DNA from: Cunninghamia lanceolata
Taxonomy: Eukaryota > Streptophyta > Pinopsida > Cupressales > Cupressaceae
Assembly (NCBI GenBank): GCA_027924645.1
Contig: BSBN01000809.1
Location: 49,258,001-49,322,000, forward strand
Direction of reading: 5' to 3'
DNA length: 64,000 nucleotides
The notes under the pieces are model-generated. The model saw only the letters and a list, made by a program, of their open reading frames with translations, was not told the DNA's origin and did no database searches. Of this stretch, positions 34,866-47,262 are shown in pieces. The translations under genes and the position numbers were made by a program. Positions within the stretch are counted from its first letter, which is position 1. The number at the start of each line of letters is the position of its first letter.

Positions 34866-37569
34866 TAAGCCTTAGGCTTGGATTTGCCTTGGGATTCCAA
34901 CCCAAAGGCTTGGACTGTGTTTAGGGTCATCCAAGGATGTGTTTTTCTAGATTCTAACAAAATTCACATAATCTAGAGTGTGCTTCCCATCAGGATTGCA
35001 CTTTTTTCAATGAAAAGTCAAAAAAAAATACCACCATAATCTTAAGCTCTCTGTTAGCTATCTAACTATATAAAAAAATTATGTTTTGAGTATGTTAAGG
35101 ATTTTTATCTTTAATTTCTTTTGTTAGTGTATCCATTTTTTTGTCAAAAACCAATGTCTGGTATTTTTGACTTTTTTTTAACCATTCATCAAAATTTCAA
35201 ATAAGTTCTATTTTTAGAAACTAGACTCCATTCTACACATATTCAAAAAAAATTTAATTTTTGATTAATTTTTCAAAAAATTTGAGGGGCGAGCACGCTT
35301 AATTTTCTATTTTTCAGGATGTGTCCACTTTGAAAATTAGTAAAAAAATCAATTAGTCATGAAAAAATTATCAGAAAAAATCAGGGATAAAACTACATGG
35401 TGTTAGCTAATTTCTCATTGAAGCGATTTTTGAAATATTAAAAAAAATTAACATTTTAGGGGGAGCACACCAGACATTGTGTTATGTTTTTTGAGAAAAA
35501 ACAAGACCAATTTGTGTGCTCCCCCTTTTTGAACCCCTTAATCTCAACCATTTTTTAGAAAAAATAGTAGTTTAGAAACTAGATTTGGAGCACTACAACT
35601 CTTGTTTTGTTGTATCTTCAAATTTTGATTGTAACGATCTTCAATTTCTTCATCCAACATCAGTTTTTTCTGATTTCAAGAAAAAAAAAAAAAGGTGGCA
35701 TCTTAAGACCCCCTTTTGGTCCATCATCTTTGTGCACTTACCCTATATCCCCCTCATTGAGCTCTCCTAATGATTAAATATTTAATCAATTTAAAAAAAT
35801 AAAAGATTCTTTATTTTGTCAAAAGATGCTTTCATTTTGTCAAAATATGCTTTCTTTGTCAAAAGATTATTTCTTTTACTTTCTAAAAATTAATTCATTT
35901 TAACAACCTTGCAAATTTTATGGAAAAAGTTGGGTTTAATGTGAGTTAAATATTTTTAAAATATAATAAAATTTTATAGCAAGTTGGAGTTTGAGAATGA
36001 ACTTTCTTTTATTTTCTTAAACTTTACTTCAATTTTTTTTTAATTAATTGATTTGTAATAATTATAATAGAAACAAAAAGTAAAAAGTAAAAATCTAAAA
36101 AACAAAAAACTAAAGTAAGTCTAAAATAATAAAAGAAAAGTTCATTCACCAACTTTAGTTTATTATAAAATAAAATAAATAATATGTATTAATGTATGTG
36201 TATTTCTTAATCTAGAAAATTTTAAAAATAATTATTACAACTTTTTAATTTTTATTTATATTTATTATAAAATAAATAAATAATATATATTAATGTATGT
36301 GTGTATTTATTAATATAAAAAAATTAAATAAGTAATTACGAATTTTTAATTTTTATTTATGTTTATTATAAAATAAATAAATAATTACGAGACATCAGGG
36401 TGTGGATGAGAGCACTCATTTTTTCTGCCTAAATTTATAAGAAAAAAAATTAAAATACCAAAAAGGAAATAAAAAATAAAACTTGAAAAAAATCAAAGAA
36501 AAAATAACCAAAAAAGAAATTAAAAAGTGTCGAAGGAGAAAAAATTAAATCACAAAAACTATGGAACCAAATAAGAAATTGGAAAAAAAATAAAAAATAA
36601 AAAATAAATTAGAAAAAATAAAAAATAAAAAACCAAAAAAGAATTGGAAACTGTTGGAAGGAGAAAAAGCTGGAGAAAATCATAAAAACTATGGAACCAA
36701 AAAAGAAATTAAAAATTTTTAAAAAATAAAAAACCAAAAAATAAATTGCAAACGAAAAAAAGTGGGAAAATCAAACTATGAAAAAAGGATATCCCTCGGT
36801 GTACTTTAGATATATTTTTTTAAATATAAATATACTAGTATATATTAATGTATGTGTGTCTATATTAAATATAAAAAATTGGAGTAACTACAATTTTTTA
36901 ATTATGCCGAGAGGCATTCTACAATCACAGCAAGGTGGAGACGAGAGCACTCATTTTTTCCTTGTAAATATATAGAAAAAAATAAAAATAAAAACCAAAA
37001 AAGAAATTGAAAAAAATTAATAATAAAAATAAAAATAAAAAGAAATTGAAGTAAATAAAAAATAAAAACCATGAAGGATAGAAAGGTGGAGAAAATCATA
37101 AAAAATATGGAACCAAAAAAAGAAATTGGAAAAAATCAAAATTTTAAATTTAAAAAAAAAAAATTAAAACAATTCAATAAAAGGTGGAGAAAATCACAAA
37201 AGGTATGGAAAATGTAAAAAACAAGTACATAACCTCTAGAAGATATCTCTCCACATACTATAGATATATATTTTTTAAATATAAATATACTAAATTTTAC
37301 TTATTTTTCTATGCAGCAATAGCATTTATAAAAAACATAAAAAAATATTTTAATTTATTTATATACAGTAGTAGAATTTATATTAGCATTAGTACCTAAT
37401 AAAAAAATATTTTAATACAAAAATTAAAAATTAAAAAATCATTTTCATCCAATTCAAAATTTAAAAAAAAATTAGAAACATGTATTTATAGAACTTAACT
37501 TCAAAAAATTTAATTCAAAATAAAAAAATAAATTTTAGAAACATTAATTTAAACAATGTCTTAATATCG
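34866..37569. other. AT-rich low-complexity region with internal duplications
   Basis: No gene. A perfect 12-bp inverted repeat GGGGGAGCACAC lies at 35459-35470 and 35514-35525. A block beginning GAGAGCACTCATTTTTTC occurs near 36410 and again near 36925, and TATGGAACCAA with AAGAAATT recurs near 36560, 36690 and 37110, so part of the region is an imperfect tandem duplication. The right end (37440-37560) resembles 45640-45770 on the other side of the next LINE. Confidence 0.6.
35459..35525. repeat. Perfect 12-bp inverted repeat (hairpin)
   Basis: GGGGGAGCACAC at 35459-35470 pairs with GTGTGCTCCCCC at 35514-35525, with a 43-base loop. GC-rich arms in an AT-rich region. May be the stem of a decayed foldback element. 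Confidence 0.7.
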
Positions 37570-37701
37570 GGACATCACAAAAAGAAAAAATGGCTCGAAA
37601 TCAACGAAAAAAAGCAGGCTCTCCTTGACAAAGCGAACATTACAAACAAGCCTGAAACTACAGCAAGGGCCCTGAACCCTCGCTATGCTCAGTGAAGGGA
37701 T

Positions 37702-39721
37702 ATGAAGTTTATTCATGAGAGCTGGGCTCCCCCTTCACAACATTATGAGGAACCCGGTTGGCAAACTGTGAAAAGCAGGAAATCACAAAAGGTAGAGAGG
37801 GTTGCGGCTGCATTTAGAGACGAACAAATGGCTAGGGTTTCGGGTATATGGGCCATCCCAATCACCTCCATAACTCTTGAATTCACGTCTGGAGCAAACT
37901 GCATTGCAATAGTCCAGGAAAGAATCTCTAATGCCCAACAACCCCCTTCTGCCTTCCACCCAGCCCATCCACTGCAAAGAAATGCAGAGGATTTTTTAAA
38001 ACTGGCCCCCAAGAATAATCACTTACAGAAGAACCCAAATACAAATTGGAAAGTGGATAGTAGGGCTCCCCACCAATGGCCACTCCCTAAAAACCCTAGA
38101 CTCAAGAATACAGTTTCTAATAATCCTGGGACGGGCAAAGACCAGGAGGCATGTCACGATCAAGGGAACCCTAAGCCTCCTTCGATAGCTCAGCAAAAGA
38201 ACTCAACGCAATATCCAAAACTTTCGGCCATGGAGGAGAAAGCGACGATAAATATTTGCAATATTTACACAGATGGATTAGGGGGCCATTTTAGAACTCA
38301 TGGTTTCTTTGTCTGCTGGTGTGGATTCGGGTTGCCTGTGAGTGAAATTGCTGAATGGATCAAGCTCTCTACAAGGACCAAGTAAGTACTACTATCTTAT
38401 TTGAAGGATTCATATTCATTGATTGCAAAAATTTAGACTTAAAAAAGGAAATCTTGATTAGCAAAAACTTATACTATAATGGCACAACTTTGAATATCTG
38501 GACTGGCTCTCGAATTTCAACCCTAGCAAACTTAAACTCAAAATCATTAGATGGGTTAAATTACCTAATCTCCCAGTAGAGCTTATTCACAGTGAAATAT
38601 TGAGGGAGATAGGTAATCATCTAGGTGAATTTGTAGGAATCGAGAGGGAATTCCTATCTCACTTTGATGTTACTCTATTAGTAAAGATGGATATAAGTAT
38701 ACAAAACCTCAAACCTTTTGATCTCAAAACCAATTTCGCTACTTACTGCATCAAGCCTGTATTTTACCAAGGCCCTATCCATAATAACATTATCAATAAA
38801 GTCTAAAAAACATCTACTAAGAAAAATGCAAAACCACAATCAATGGGTGTCAATATTAAATTCAATGGCAATAAAGGAGGATTTATTGTGGAATATCAGA
38901 GGAATGGCCCCGCACCCTCATAGGAGCACCATAATGGTAGTAGGGATTCGTCTGGACATAATTAGTCCCCAAGTATGGTACTATCTCTGCCCAAGATTTG
39001 CCCTAACTATACCCCAGGCAACAAGGAGAACACCAAGAGCCATAGTAATGATCATACTTTACAAAATGAGAATCCGGCACAAGCAAGATTGGGGAAACTT
39101 TCTCCATAGCAGATAAAATTTGTAAGCAGAACTGTGAGTCTCCTAAAGATAAGGGAAGGATGGAATTAGAGGAAGGGGAACTGCCAAAAGAAGATATCAG
39201 TCATGTTAACCCACCCCACAGCAGAGGAAAAAAGTGCCAAACTAGCGGTATCGGAGACCCCTGATTAGGTTCCAAACACATATGAGCCAGAGGAAAATCA
39301 TACAGACCCTGAAGACCATAAGAATGTCATAGATAAAATTAACCACATGGATTTAGAAGAAATCTGTAATGAGATCCTAGGTAAGGTGATTGAGGAAGTG
39401 GTAATAGAGGAAGCTAACAAAGAAAAGGAAAAGCTCATTACTAAAATCTTGGAACTTGAAGATCAAGAGAGAAGGTAGGATAATAATGAAGAGGACTCAG
39501 TGGAACTGGGAAGCAGTGAGATGGAGGAAGTAGAGCATTGGCTAGGAATTGCTTTAACCGATTTCAGCAAGGAAACCCCAGATTGCACCAAAAGCAATAA
39601 AAAAAGAGGAAGGAAATCACTATCTGAACTAAGAGAGAAAGATGGTGAGGCAATGGATCAAACTAAGATCACTACAATGTTTAATGCTGGGAAGGGGAAG
39701 TGCCTTCCCTCGATGCCATGA
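37702..39721 (+). pseudogene. LINE ORF1 (DUF4283-type), broken
   Basis: Three or more frames carry the protein. The first (37702-38385, MKFIHESWAPPSQHYEEPGW) is 227 codons. Then WVKLPNLPVELIHSEILREI (about 38550-38610) and VKMDISIQNLKPF show the DUF4283 RNA-binding fold of plant LINE ORF1. The tail (38835-39721) is acidic and Lys/Glu-rich and ends in IALTDFSKETPDC and GKGKCLPSMP. I see no CCHC knuckle where plant ORF1 often has one. The stop TGA overlaps the ORF2 start as ATGA (39718-39721). Confidence 0.75.
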
Positions 39722-40490
39722 GAATCAACACTTGGAATGTTAGGGGACTTAATGCCCCTAACAAACAGCGGATTTTAAAATGCTATATCACCAACACCAA
39801 ACCTGATATACTAATGATCCAAGAAACTAAACTCAATAAAGAAGAGGCTGATACTCTAAAAAAGAAACTAGGCATCTGGGAGCTAGTTGGAGTTCCAGCT
39901 GAAGGAGCCTCTGGGGGCCTAGGGGTAATATGGGACCCCAGGGCTGTTTCATTTTTAGTAATAGGCAGTAAAAAGAATTGGATGAGTGGTTATGTCAAAA
40001 GCATTAGAAGCAATCTTCACTTCATACTTTTTAACATATATGGACCTACCCAGAACCAAGACAAGAGATCAGTATGGAAAGAGATAGAACAGTTTATGGA
40101 AACTTTACAAGATTAGATCTGCATTTTGGGTGGAGATTTCGATGCCATCCTAGACCCTAAAGAAAAGTGGGGTGGTTCAGCAAGGCTATCCACAATAGCA
40201 TATGACTTTAAGGAATTGGTTCACAAAAATAATCTAATGGAAATTAAGACTGCACAAGAGGGATTTACATGGAACAATAGAAGATTGGGTTTTAGTAACA
40301 TTGCAGAAAAACTTGACAGATTTTTATTCAGAGGCAACTAGGCTCAACTCTCTTATAATCTTATGGCAGAGATCTTACCATACTCGGGCTCTGACCATTA
40401 TCTTGTCTAGTTGTGTATCTTAGAAGACTGCCAACCCAAACTGTGCCCCTTTAAATTTGAGCAAATGTGGCTTAAATAGCCTTCTAGTTT
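39718..40490 (+). pseudogene. LINE ORF2 endonuclease domain
   Basis: Starts MRINTWNVRGLN at 39718, chosen because the motif begins there and the ATG overlaps the ORF1 stop. Motifs: ILMIQETKL (catalytic Glu), ASGGLGVIWDP, FILFNIYGPTQNQ, ILGGDFDAILDPKEKWGG, FTWNNRRLGF with AEKLDRFLFRGN, and YSGSDHYLV with the catalytic SDH. The catalytic set is complete. TAG codons interrupt before ICILGGDF, after FRGN and after HYLV, so it is not functional as it stands. Confidence 0.9.
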
Positions 40491-42476
40491 TAATTGAGGA
40501 ATGGTGGAAAGAAACTAAGGTATCTGGTTCCAAACTTTTCTGTTTAATCTCCAAAATGAAAACTATTAAAAGTAAACTTCTCAACTGGAATAAGAATAAC
40601 TTTGGTAAATCTTTAAGATTAAAGTTAAATTAGAAGAAGAACTTGAAAACCTTAAAAGAAATGTTATTGCAAATGGCATGGATGAAAATTCATATTTAAA
40701 AGAAAACCAGCTAAAATCTGAATATGAAGATATAATATCCAAAGAAGAAATCTTCTGGCATCAAAAGTCCAGGGAGACCTAGCTTGAAGCTGGAGATACG
40801 AACACAAAGTTTTTTCACAACAGCACTAAAGTCCATAGGAATGTGAATAGAATTACTAAAATTAAGGGTGATAATAATGCTTGGATCGAAGAGCCACAAC
40901 AAATTGCATTTGAAACAGTCAGGTATTTCAAAAACTTTCTTAACAATTAGGAAGGGTCCAATAGGATCCATCAACAAGCCATACTGCAAAACATTCCAAG
41001 GATCATAATAGAGGATCAAAACAAAGCCCTCAACGCAAAGTTTTCCAAAACTGAGATTGAACTGCAGTTTCTCAAATGTAGCCGGATAAAGCCCCAGGTC
41101 CAGATGGCTTCCCGGCCTTCTTTTTCTAGAAATGCTAGCATTTCATTGGAGATGAAGTTGTTGAAGCTCTAGAAGGGGTGAGAAATTCTGGCAACCTCCT
41201 AAAAAAAGTAAATAATACATTCCTCACACTTATCCTGAAAAAGGAGAAGCCAGAGAGTTTTGGGGACTTGCGACCTATCTCTTTATGTTACACTATATAT
41301 AAAATACTCACCAAGACCATGTCTAATAGAATTCAGAAAGTATTACCAGACATCATTAGTGATGAACAAACTGGGTTTGTTCTGGGAAGATCTATATATG
41401 ATGGAGTAATTATAGCCCAAGAATCCATCCACTCCATTCAGCACAATAAAAATCCTAGCATGTAGATCAAACTAGATATCAGTAAAGCTTATGACAAGGT
41501 TGATTGGCGGTTCCTATGTAAAGCCATGGAGGCTTTTGGGTTTGCGAAACAATGGATAAATCTCATTTATGAATGTATATCTAGCCCAAAGATCTTTGTC
41601 ATAGTTAATGGGACCCCAGAAGGTTTTTTTAGTATGTCAAGAGGACTGAGACAAGGAGACCCTATATCACCTTTCCTCTTTATTATAATGGTAGAAGCAT
41701 TAGGAAGGATGATTACCAATTATGGGGAAGAGGGTAAAGTCCAAGTCATCAAAATTACTTCTAGTCTAAACCCCACAACCCACCAATAGTTCATGGATGA
41801 CACCATGCTCTATGGTAAGGGTAGCATCGAAGAAGCCAAGGCATTCAAAGAGATCCTTAACTCCTACACCAAGGCCTCAAGCCAGGAGGTCAATGCTAAC
41901 AAATCAAAAATTTCTTCTTCAACAGACCCCGATACAGAAAGAGAAATATGCAGAATTCTGACCTTCAAAAGAGGGGAAATGCCCTGTAAATATTTAGGCC
42001 TACCTTTAGATAAAAGCAACAGGACAAAAGATCTGTGGGACCATATTACTTCTAAGATCAGGAAAAAAGCTAAATCTTGGAAAGGCAAATGGTTATCTTT
42101 AGCTGGAAAAGTCACAATGTTAAAATTTGTTCTCTCAACTATACCAATATATCAATTATATTGCATGAGTCTACCAGTAGAAAAATGTGAAGAAATCAAC
42201 AAAACTCTTAGAACATTCCTTTGGCAGGGAATGGAAGATAAGAAAAGAATGGCACTAGTAGCTTGGGATAAAACATGCAGGCCTAAAGAGGAAGGTAGCT
42301 TGGGTCTGAAAAACATCAGGGAACAAAGTAAAGCATTAGGAGCCAAACTAATATGGAAAATGTATAACCAACAAAATCTGAAATGGGTAAAAATCCTCAG
42401 AAATAAATATCTTAGAGGCAAGGAGTCTACTTCCCTTTTCAGGATGGCCAACCCCCCTAAAGGTTCTCAACTTTAG
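40491..42476 (+). pseudogene. LINE ORF2 reverse transcriptase domain
   Basis: Motifs in order: LEAGDTNTKFFHNSTKVHRN (about 40783-40842), PDKAPGPDGFPAFF (about 41082), LTLILKKEKPESFGDLRPIS, DIISDEQTGFVLGRSIYDG, KLDISKAYDKVDW (first Asp, just after a TAG), GLRQGDPISPFLFIIMVEAL, FMDDTMLYGKGS (the FADD box with A to M, both Asp kept), NANKSKIS and CKYLGLPLDKSN. The last open stretch is 41793-42476, including AWDKTCRPKEEGSLGLKNIR. Frame changes and TAG stops occur, but the catalytic residues are retained. Confidence 0.92.
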
Positions 42477-43392
42477 AATTTTATGTTGGACTGTAGAAAA
42501 CTCATCATGGATAAATTAACCTAGAGTCTAGGTGATGGCAATCAAGCACTATTCTGGGATGACTCCTGGGGAGGATATGAGATGATAAGTAGCCTTGATA
42601 ACTTGGAGAATGCAAAAAGAATCTTGGAATCCCAATGGGGGAAATATGTAAAAGATTACATTGAATTCACCAATAATGATGTAAATCTTGGATGGAAATG
42701 GAAATCACTTGAAAATTTGAACATCCCAGATAATAAAAAAAAGAAACTACTCAATATCCTCAACAAAAGGAGTGTATCCTTCAAAAAGGATACTGATAGA
42801 TTGGTTTGGGATGGTGCCAAATCGGGAAACTACAATACCAAAGATGGGTATAATATATTAATCAAACAACAACTCAAACCAAAAATAGTAATACCACTTA
42901 GACTATGTTGGGATAAGAATTGTCTTCCAAAAGCCAGAGTGTTCTCTTGGATAGCCTTACAGAAAGAAAATATTAACGACATATAGGTTTACTAAGATGG
43001 GATATGAGGGACCTAGAAGGTGCCCTCTATGTGAAAATGAGCAAGAAACAATAGACCATATTCTACTGAATTGTCAATTTTTTTTCAAATGCTGGAATTG
43101 GTTATGTGGTAAACTGGGCTGGGTAACAACCCTTTCCAATAACATACTAGGCTTGTTTCAATGTTGGCCAAACATTCATAGACAAAGCATCTATCATATG
43201 TTATGGACAATAACACCCCCTATCATGATATGGGAACTATGGAAAGAAAGAAATAGACGAATCTTCAAAGATAGGAAAATGACTTATGAACAACTTATTA
43301 ATAAGATTGAAGCTATTATTATAGAAATTGTCAACAACAGGGTTCTTAATAACCCCAGGAAAGAAGCCATAATGTCATACTAGGATGAAAAT
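42477..43392 (+). pseudogene. LINE ORF2 zf-RVT region
   Basis: 42582-42986 contains LVWDGAKSGNYNTKDGYNIL and LCWDKNCLPKARVFSWIAL. 42997-43383 contains RRCPLCENEQETIDHILLNC then FFKCWNWL, the Cys/His pattern of zf-RVT, and IWELWKERNRRIF. One frame change lies at about 42985. This tail follows the RT in plant LINEs. Confidence 0.88.
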
Positions 43393-43917
43393 ATGCGTGG
43401 TAGATGGATAGGCCTAAAATTGCCCCCCTTTGTGGGTCCAGGGAACCACAATACCTCCAATAAAAGACAAGAATGTAAATGGCAACCCCCTATAAAAGGA
43501 TGGTTCAAGCTAAATTTTGATGGGGCCTCCAAAGGTAACCCTGGGGTCACAGGTTTAGGCTATGTTATCCATAATTGGGAAGGGAAGGAAATTGCAACTA
43601 TCGCCAAACCCCTAGGAAATGCAACCAATAACATGGCAGAACTAACTGCTCTGATTGAAGGATTGAGAATGTGCAGAGATTTAAAAATTGAAAAGCTAGA
43701 AGTGGAAGGTGATTCTGCAATTATTATCAATGCCTTAAGAAAGGGTAGTATGCCTAACTGGAAACTCAATTCCCTCCTCTCCATCACCCTTGACATCACT
43801 GCTTCATTTAGAAAGTACACATTTAATCATATATTTAGGGAGGGTAATGTTAAAGCTGATCACCTTGCTAACATAGGTGTTGATGGTACCTACCTAACCA
43901 TTAGTTGCAGCTCTTAG
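43393..43917 (+). CDS. LINE C-terminal RNase H domain (RVT_3)
   Basis: A 174-codon open frame, the best-preserved part of the element. RNase H motifs: FKLNFDGASKGNPG (Asp), NNMAELTALIEGLRMCR (Glu), EVEGDSAIIINALRKG (Asp) and GNVKADHLANIGVDG (Asp), so all four catalytic carboxylates are visible. In plant LINEs this domain helps remove template RNA. It is the end of ORF2 and would need the upstream parts, so it is not an independent gene; the stop TAG is at about 43915-43917. Confidence 0.85.
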   Translation: MRGRWIGLKLPPFVGPGNHNTSNKRQECKWQPPIKGWFKLNFDGASKGNPGVTGLGYVIHNWEGKEIATIAKPLGNATNNMAELTALIEGLRMCRDLKIEKLEVEGDSAIIINALRKGSMPNWKLNSLLSITLDITASFRKYTFNHIFREGNVKADHLANIGVDGTYLTISCSS

Positions 43918-44039
43918 ATAGCCACGGTAACCTTAAACATTTAACTTGTGTCTTAGTGTAAGCTTCTCATACAGTCCCACCCAGATGTAGGAGAATACCT
44001 CATGCCTTTCTAGTCTTTCCTTTCTTAGGCTTGGTTTCT

Positions 44040-44041
<2 letters not shown>

Positions 44042-44096
<55 letters not shown>
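44042..44096. repeat. (TA)n microsatellite
   Basis: About 27 TA units, in the 3' region of the LINE. Plant LINE tails often carry simple repeats. Confidence 0.9.
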
Positions 44097-44098
<2 letters not shown>

Positions 44099-44821
44099 TT
44101 TCTCTTACTTATTTTTATTCTCGTGTATATACTCTTTTATATTGTCTTCTATATTCTCTTTTATTTATACTTTCTTACATATATGCATATATATGTGCTC
44201 TTATTTACTGTTTTCTCTCATTCTTATATATATATATTCTACTCTCTTTTACTCGTTTATCAGTTTTCATATGCACCTTTTCATTCTAATCTAGTTTGTG
44301 GCTCCTCCTCTATGCTTTGGCTTAACCTATCTTTAAAAAAGGAAACGAGATAGCCCCGTGATACACCACGACAACTACATGCAAGACTAATTTAGTAGCT
44401 GGGGATCTCGCTACCTTTTCAATTGTAATGATAATCTATCCTTCATTATATAATTAATGATGTTAAGATCATTGTGGCAAGGAGAAGATCTGTTTTAGAA
44501 AGGCATGTAATAAATAATAAAGATTAATGGTTTACATGTGCAGCATCGAAGTGAGATCAGTGTGCGAGTTGGCAAAGAACTCAAATCACCCGCTGTAATA
44601 ATGGGATCTGGGTACTTGCCATAGAAGTCTCCAAACTTCTGTGACTTTTTTCCCTTTTATGCCAATTTGTTACCACTCAAGAATTGTTCTGCTAGGGCAA
44701 GAAATGGCTCTTATCTATGGCTTGCTTCAGAAGTAATAAGCCTTAGTAATCTAACAAAAGCAGTAGATACTTTCTCACAGAGAGGCACACTTTATTTATC
44801 TTTTAAAGTCTTTCTTATCTA

Positions 44822-44824
<3 letters not shown>

Positions 44825-44866
<42 letters not shown>
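44825..44866. repeat. (AT)n microsatellite
   Basis: About 20 AT units. Confidence 0.9.
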
Positions 44867-44869
<3 letters not shown>

Positions 44870-45637
44870 AAAGAATGGAGATATACATAAGCTTTTGTCC
44901 TTATATTTTCTAGCTTTGATGTTAATCCTGGGAGATAGGAATAAGCTACCACCATTTTCATGATGAAATGATAGGAGAAATTGCAATCATTCTCAATTTT
45001 GATTAAAATCTCAAAGATGTGATCTGAAAAGAGCTCTAACAAGGTTGATGCAGGACAATGATAACTTTCTACTTTTATATGGCTAACAAGAAAGGCAGGT
45101 TGGGAAAGGTGTTGATGTGTTTTACAGGTGTCTGCAGGAGAAACAAAATTAGCAGAAAGGGAGAAGCATACTTCCAGTAACAGGTGATCAAGGGATATAA
45201 AATGAAAGGATGCCCCCTGGTGATCAAAGTGAAATTGTATAATGTATCACTCCCCCAGAAAACTATTATGGAGAAAGGTGTAACATATTGTAATAATAAA
45301 GAAGTAATCTGCAAAAGGTGATCCATGGGACAAAGGATCAAATGACTGTATCAATAAGCAATAAAATAGAAGAATGGCTCTTGATAAGAGCAGGGTCTAT
45401 AGTTGTTAATTTTTTAGGTTGTAAATGAGGACTTATCCTCATAGGTCACTTCCCTGCATGTTGGAAGCAGGATTTGTAAACTAAATAATGTACTGGACTT
45501 TACAAGTCCCAGGCAAGACCGGAGGTTTTCTTACTCTATTCTTTCCTACCGGTGCCCACACTGAATAGAGATGTACTTTTGAAAATTCTACTAATAAAAT
45601 AAATGTCTGGCTACGACCTTTTACCCATAAAAAAAAT

Positions 45638-45815
45638 TAAAAACATCTATTTCTATAACTCAACTTCAAATATCTAATTCAAAATTAAAAAAAAAAATTT
45701 AGAAATATTATTTCTATAACTCAACTTCATAAAACAAAAAAATAGAAACATTTATTTCATATAACTCAACTTTAAAAATTAAATTAACTTGGGTTAGCTT
45801 TTCAGAATTTTTAAT
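45638..45815. other. AT-rich flank resembling 37440-37560
   Basis: Several copies of an AT-rich phrase with TTTCTATAACTCAACTTCA. The same phrase, slightly altered, lies left of the LINE. Confidence 0.5.
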
Positions 45816-45870
45816 TATTGTCTTTTTTTATTTTTTTAGAGAGAACTTGTGCATAATTTAATGATATATA

Positions 45871-45911
<41 letters not shown>

Positions 45912-46734
45912 TAAAATCTTAATTTAATTTTTTCAAATAGAAGAGGTTTTGGGGGTGGAAAAACCTTATGTTTGTCTTTGGCTTCTTTGGCTTCCTAATC
46001 GCCTTATCAATGAATTTTTGAAATCATGAACTGGTTGGCGGGTTTGCATTTTCATCGATCCACCGATTGGCTGCATTTTCCATAGTCCTTTTTATTTTTC
46101 TCTTTACTTTTTTGCTTTAGTCAGTGAAATTCGCATTTCACGAACTACTTCCATGTTGCTTCTCTTCTTCAGTTGGCAAAGTCTTCATTTGGCAGACTTT
46201 CCCTGCTCTTCATCTTCACTTTGCCACTTTTCCCTTTATCAGTGAATTTTCCTTTTGGCAAACCAATACCTTTGCCCTTGTCTCATTCCTTTATCAACAA
46301 AAACATCGATTGGCGAACCTGTCGATCGATGAACTTAAGGTTCACCAAACCTTAAGTTTGCCAACAAAGGCCAACTTTCCTTCTCTTTTCTTTCCTTAGA
46401 AAATTTTGGCCAACTACTGAAGTTTTCCCCTTCGCCTTATCAACAAATTGAGCCATTAGTGAACGTGTCAATTGGTGAACCTGGAGGTTCACGAACTAAA
46501 CATTTTGTCAATAGAACACTTGGCCTCTTTTCTGCCTGTGAATAACATTTTGCCTTGGGTGAAAATTTTCCTTTCACCATTTTGTCGATTGAAGAGAATA
46601 CAAGGCAAAGGACTTAGAATTTTTTGAGATTTTTTGAAAGAGGATTTTCTTCCATATAAGCTTTCTCAAATCGAATATTTCTAATGGAAGAAGGTGGAAT
46701 TTTTAGGCTATTTTGGCCTGGGCAAAAATATGAC
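45816..46734 (-). mobile_element. Candidate solo LTR of a relative of the Ty3/gypsy element
   Basis: Starts TATTGTC and ends ATATGACAATA, an inverted pair like the ends of the LTR at 6308-8714. The last ~170 bp (CTATTTTGGCCTGGGCAAAA, ATATGACA) resembles that LTR end too. The middle contains repeated GGTTCACGAACTAAA-like phrases. Flanking bases do not give a target duplication, so the call is weak. Contains a (TA)n tract at 45866-45904. Confidence 0.35.
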
Positions 46735-47262
46735 AATAGTACCATAAAGTGAAAACTCAGTATCAAGAATTAAATGAGGGGGTCAATGGTTTTGTGTACT
46801 CATGGTTTTGAGACATGGTTTTTCAAATACCATAAGTTGTAGTTGTGTGAGCTTGAGTCTATAAAAGCAAGCACATGGTTAGTGGTTTGGGTTGGTTGGT
46901 TGAGTGGGTTGTCATTGTATTAAGTAACTTCTCTTGTGAGTGCATATGTGAAGCATGGCATGGGATGTGTGGTTACATGCTTGGACACATGGAAGATGCA
47001 TTGGAGGAGCTTGATGTTTCAAAAGTATTCATGAGACTTTGTAAGTGCATTGTAATGTTTTATTACTAACCAATACATAGAGTTGGATGCTTTTGGAGGT
47101 TGGGTTTTTCCCACTTGAGGGTTTTCCCAAGATATATCTTGTTTTATCTTGTGGCTTATCTTTTGATCTTTGCATTTTGGCTATTCTGTAAGCTTATATG
47201 CATCATTATCTCTCATAGGGTTATATAGGAAATGGTTTGATCAACCTAGTAATTTCCTAACA
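46735..47262 (+). mobile_element. Possible LTR fragment with Copia-like features
   Basis: TTGGGTTTTTCCCACTTGAGG then GTTTTCCCAAG near 47097-47130, and a TATAAAAG box near 46860, are typical of Copia LTRs, and the tail ends in CCTAACA. No primer-binding site follows and no partner LTR is visible, so at most a solo or broken LTR. Confidence 0.3.

Larger units (their letters stand above)
37570..45637 (+). mobile_element. L1-type LINE, plus strand, near full length
   Basis: ORF1 (37702-39721), then ORF2 with endonuclease, reverse transcriptase, zf-RVT and RNase H (39718-43917), then a long 3' region ending in AATAAAATAAATGTCTGGCT and eight A at 45629-45636, the usual look of a plant LINE end. 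The AT-rich sequence on the left (37440-37560) resembles that on the right (45640-45770), as expected if the element split one sequence. The start is not exact and no target duplication is clear. The 3' region may hold a second insertion (44340 onward). Confidence 0.78.
43918..45637 (+). other. LINE 3' region with possible nested insertion
   Basis: Non-coding. 43918-44340 continues the LINE, with a (TA)n tract at 44042-44096, and could itself be a LINE end (CTTAACCTATCTTTAAAAAA near 44320-44340). 44340-45500 is unassigned and includes a second (TA)n tract (44825-44866). 45520-45637 again looks like a LINE end. Either the LINE has a long 3' UTR or another element was inserted between two LINE-end-like sequences. 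Confidence 0.5.

Noticed and set aside
44031..44353. Ile/Tyr-repeat open frames
   Set aside because: Translation of (TA)n microsatellite; not genes.
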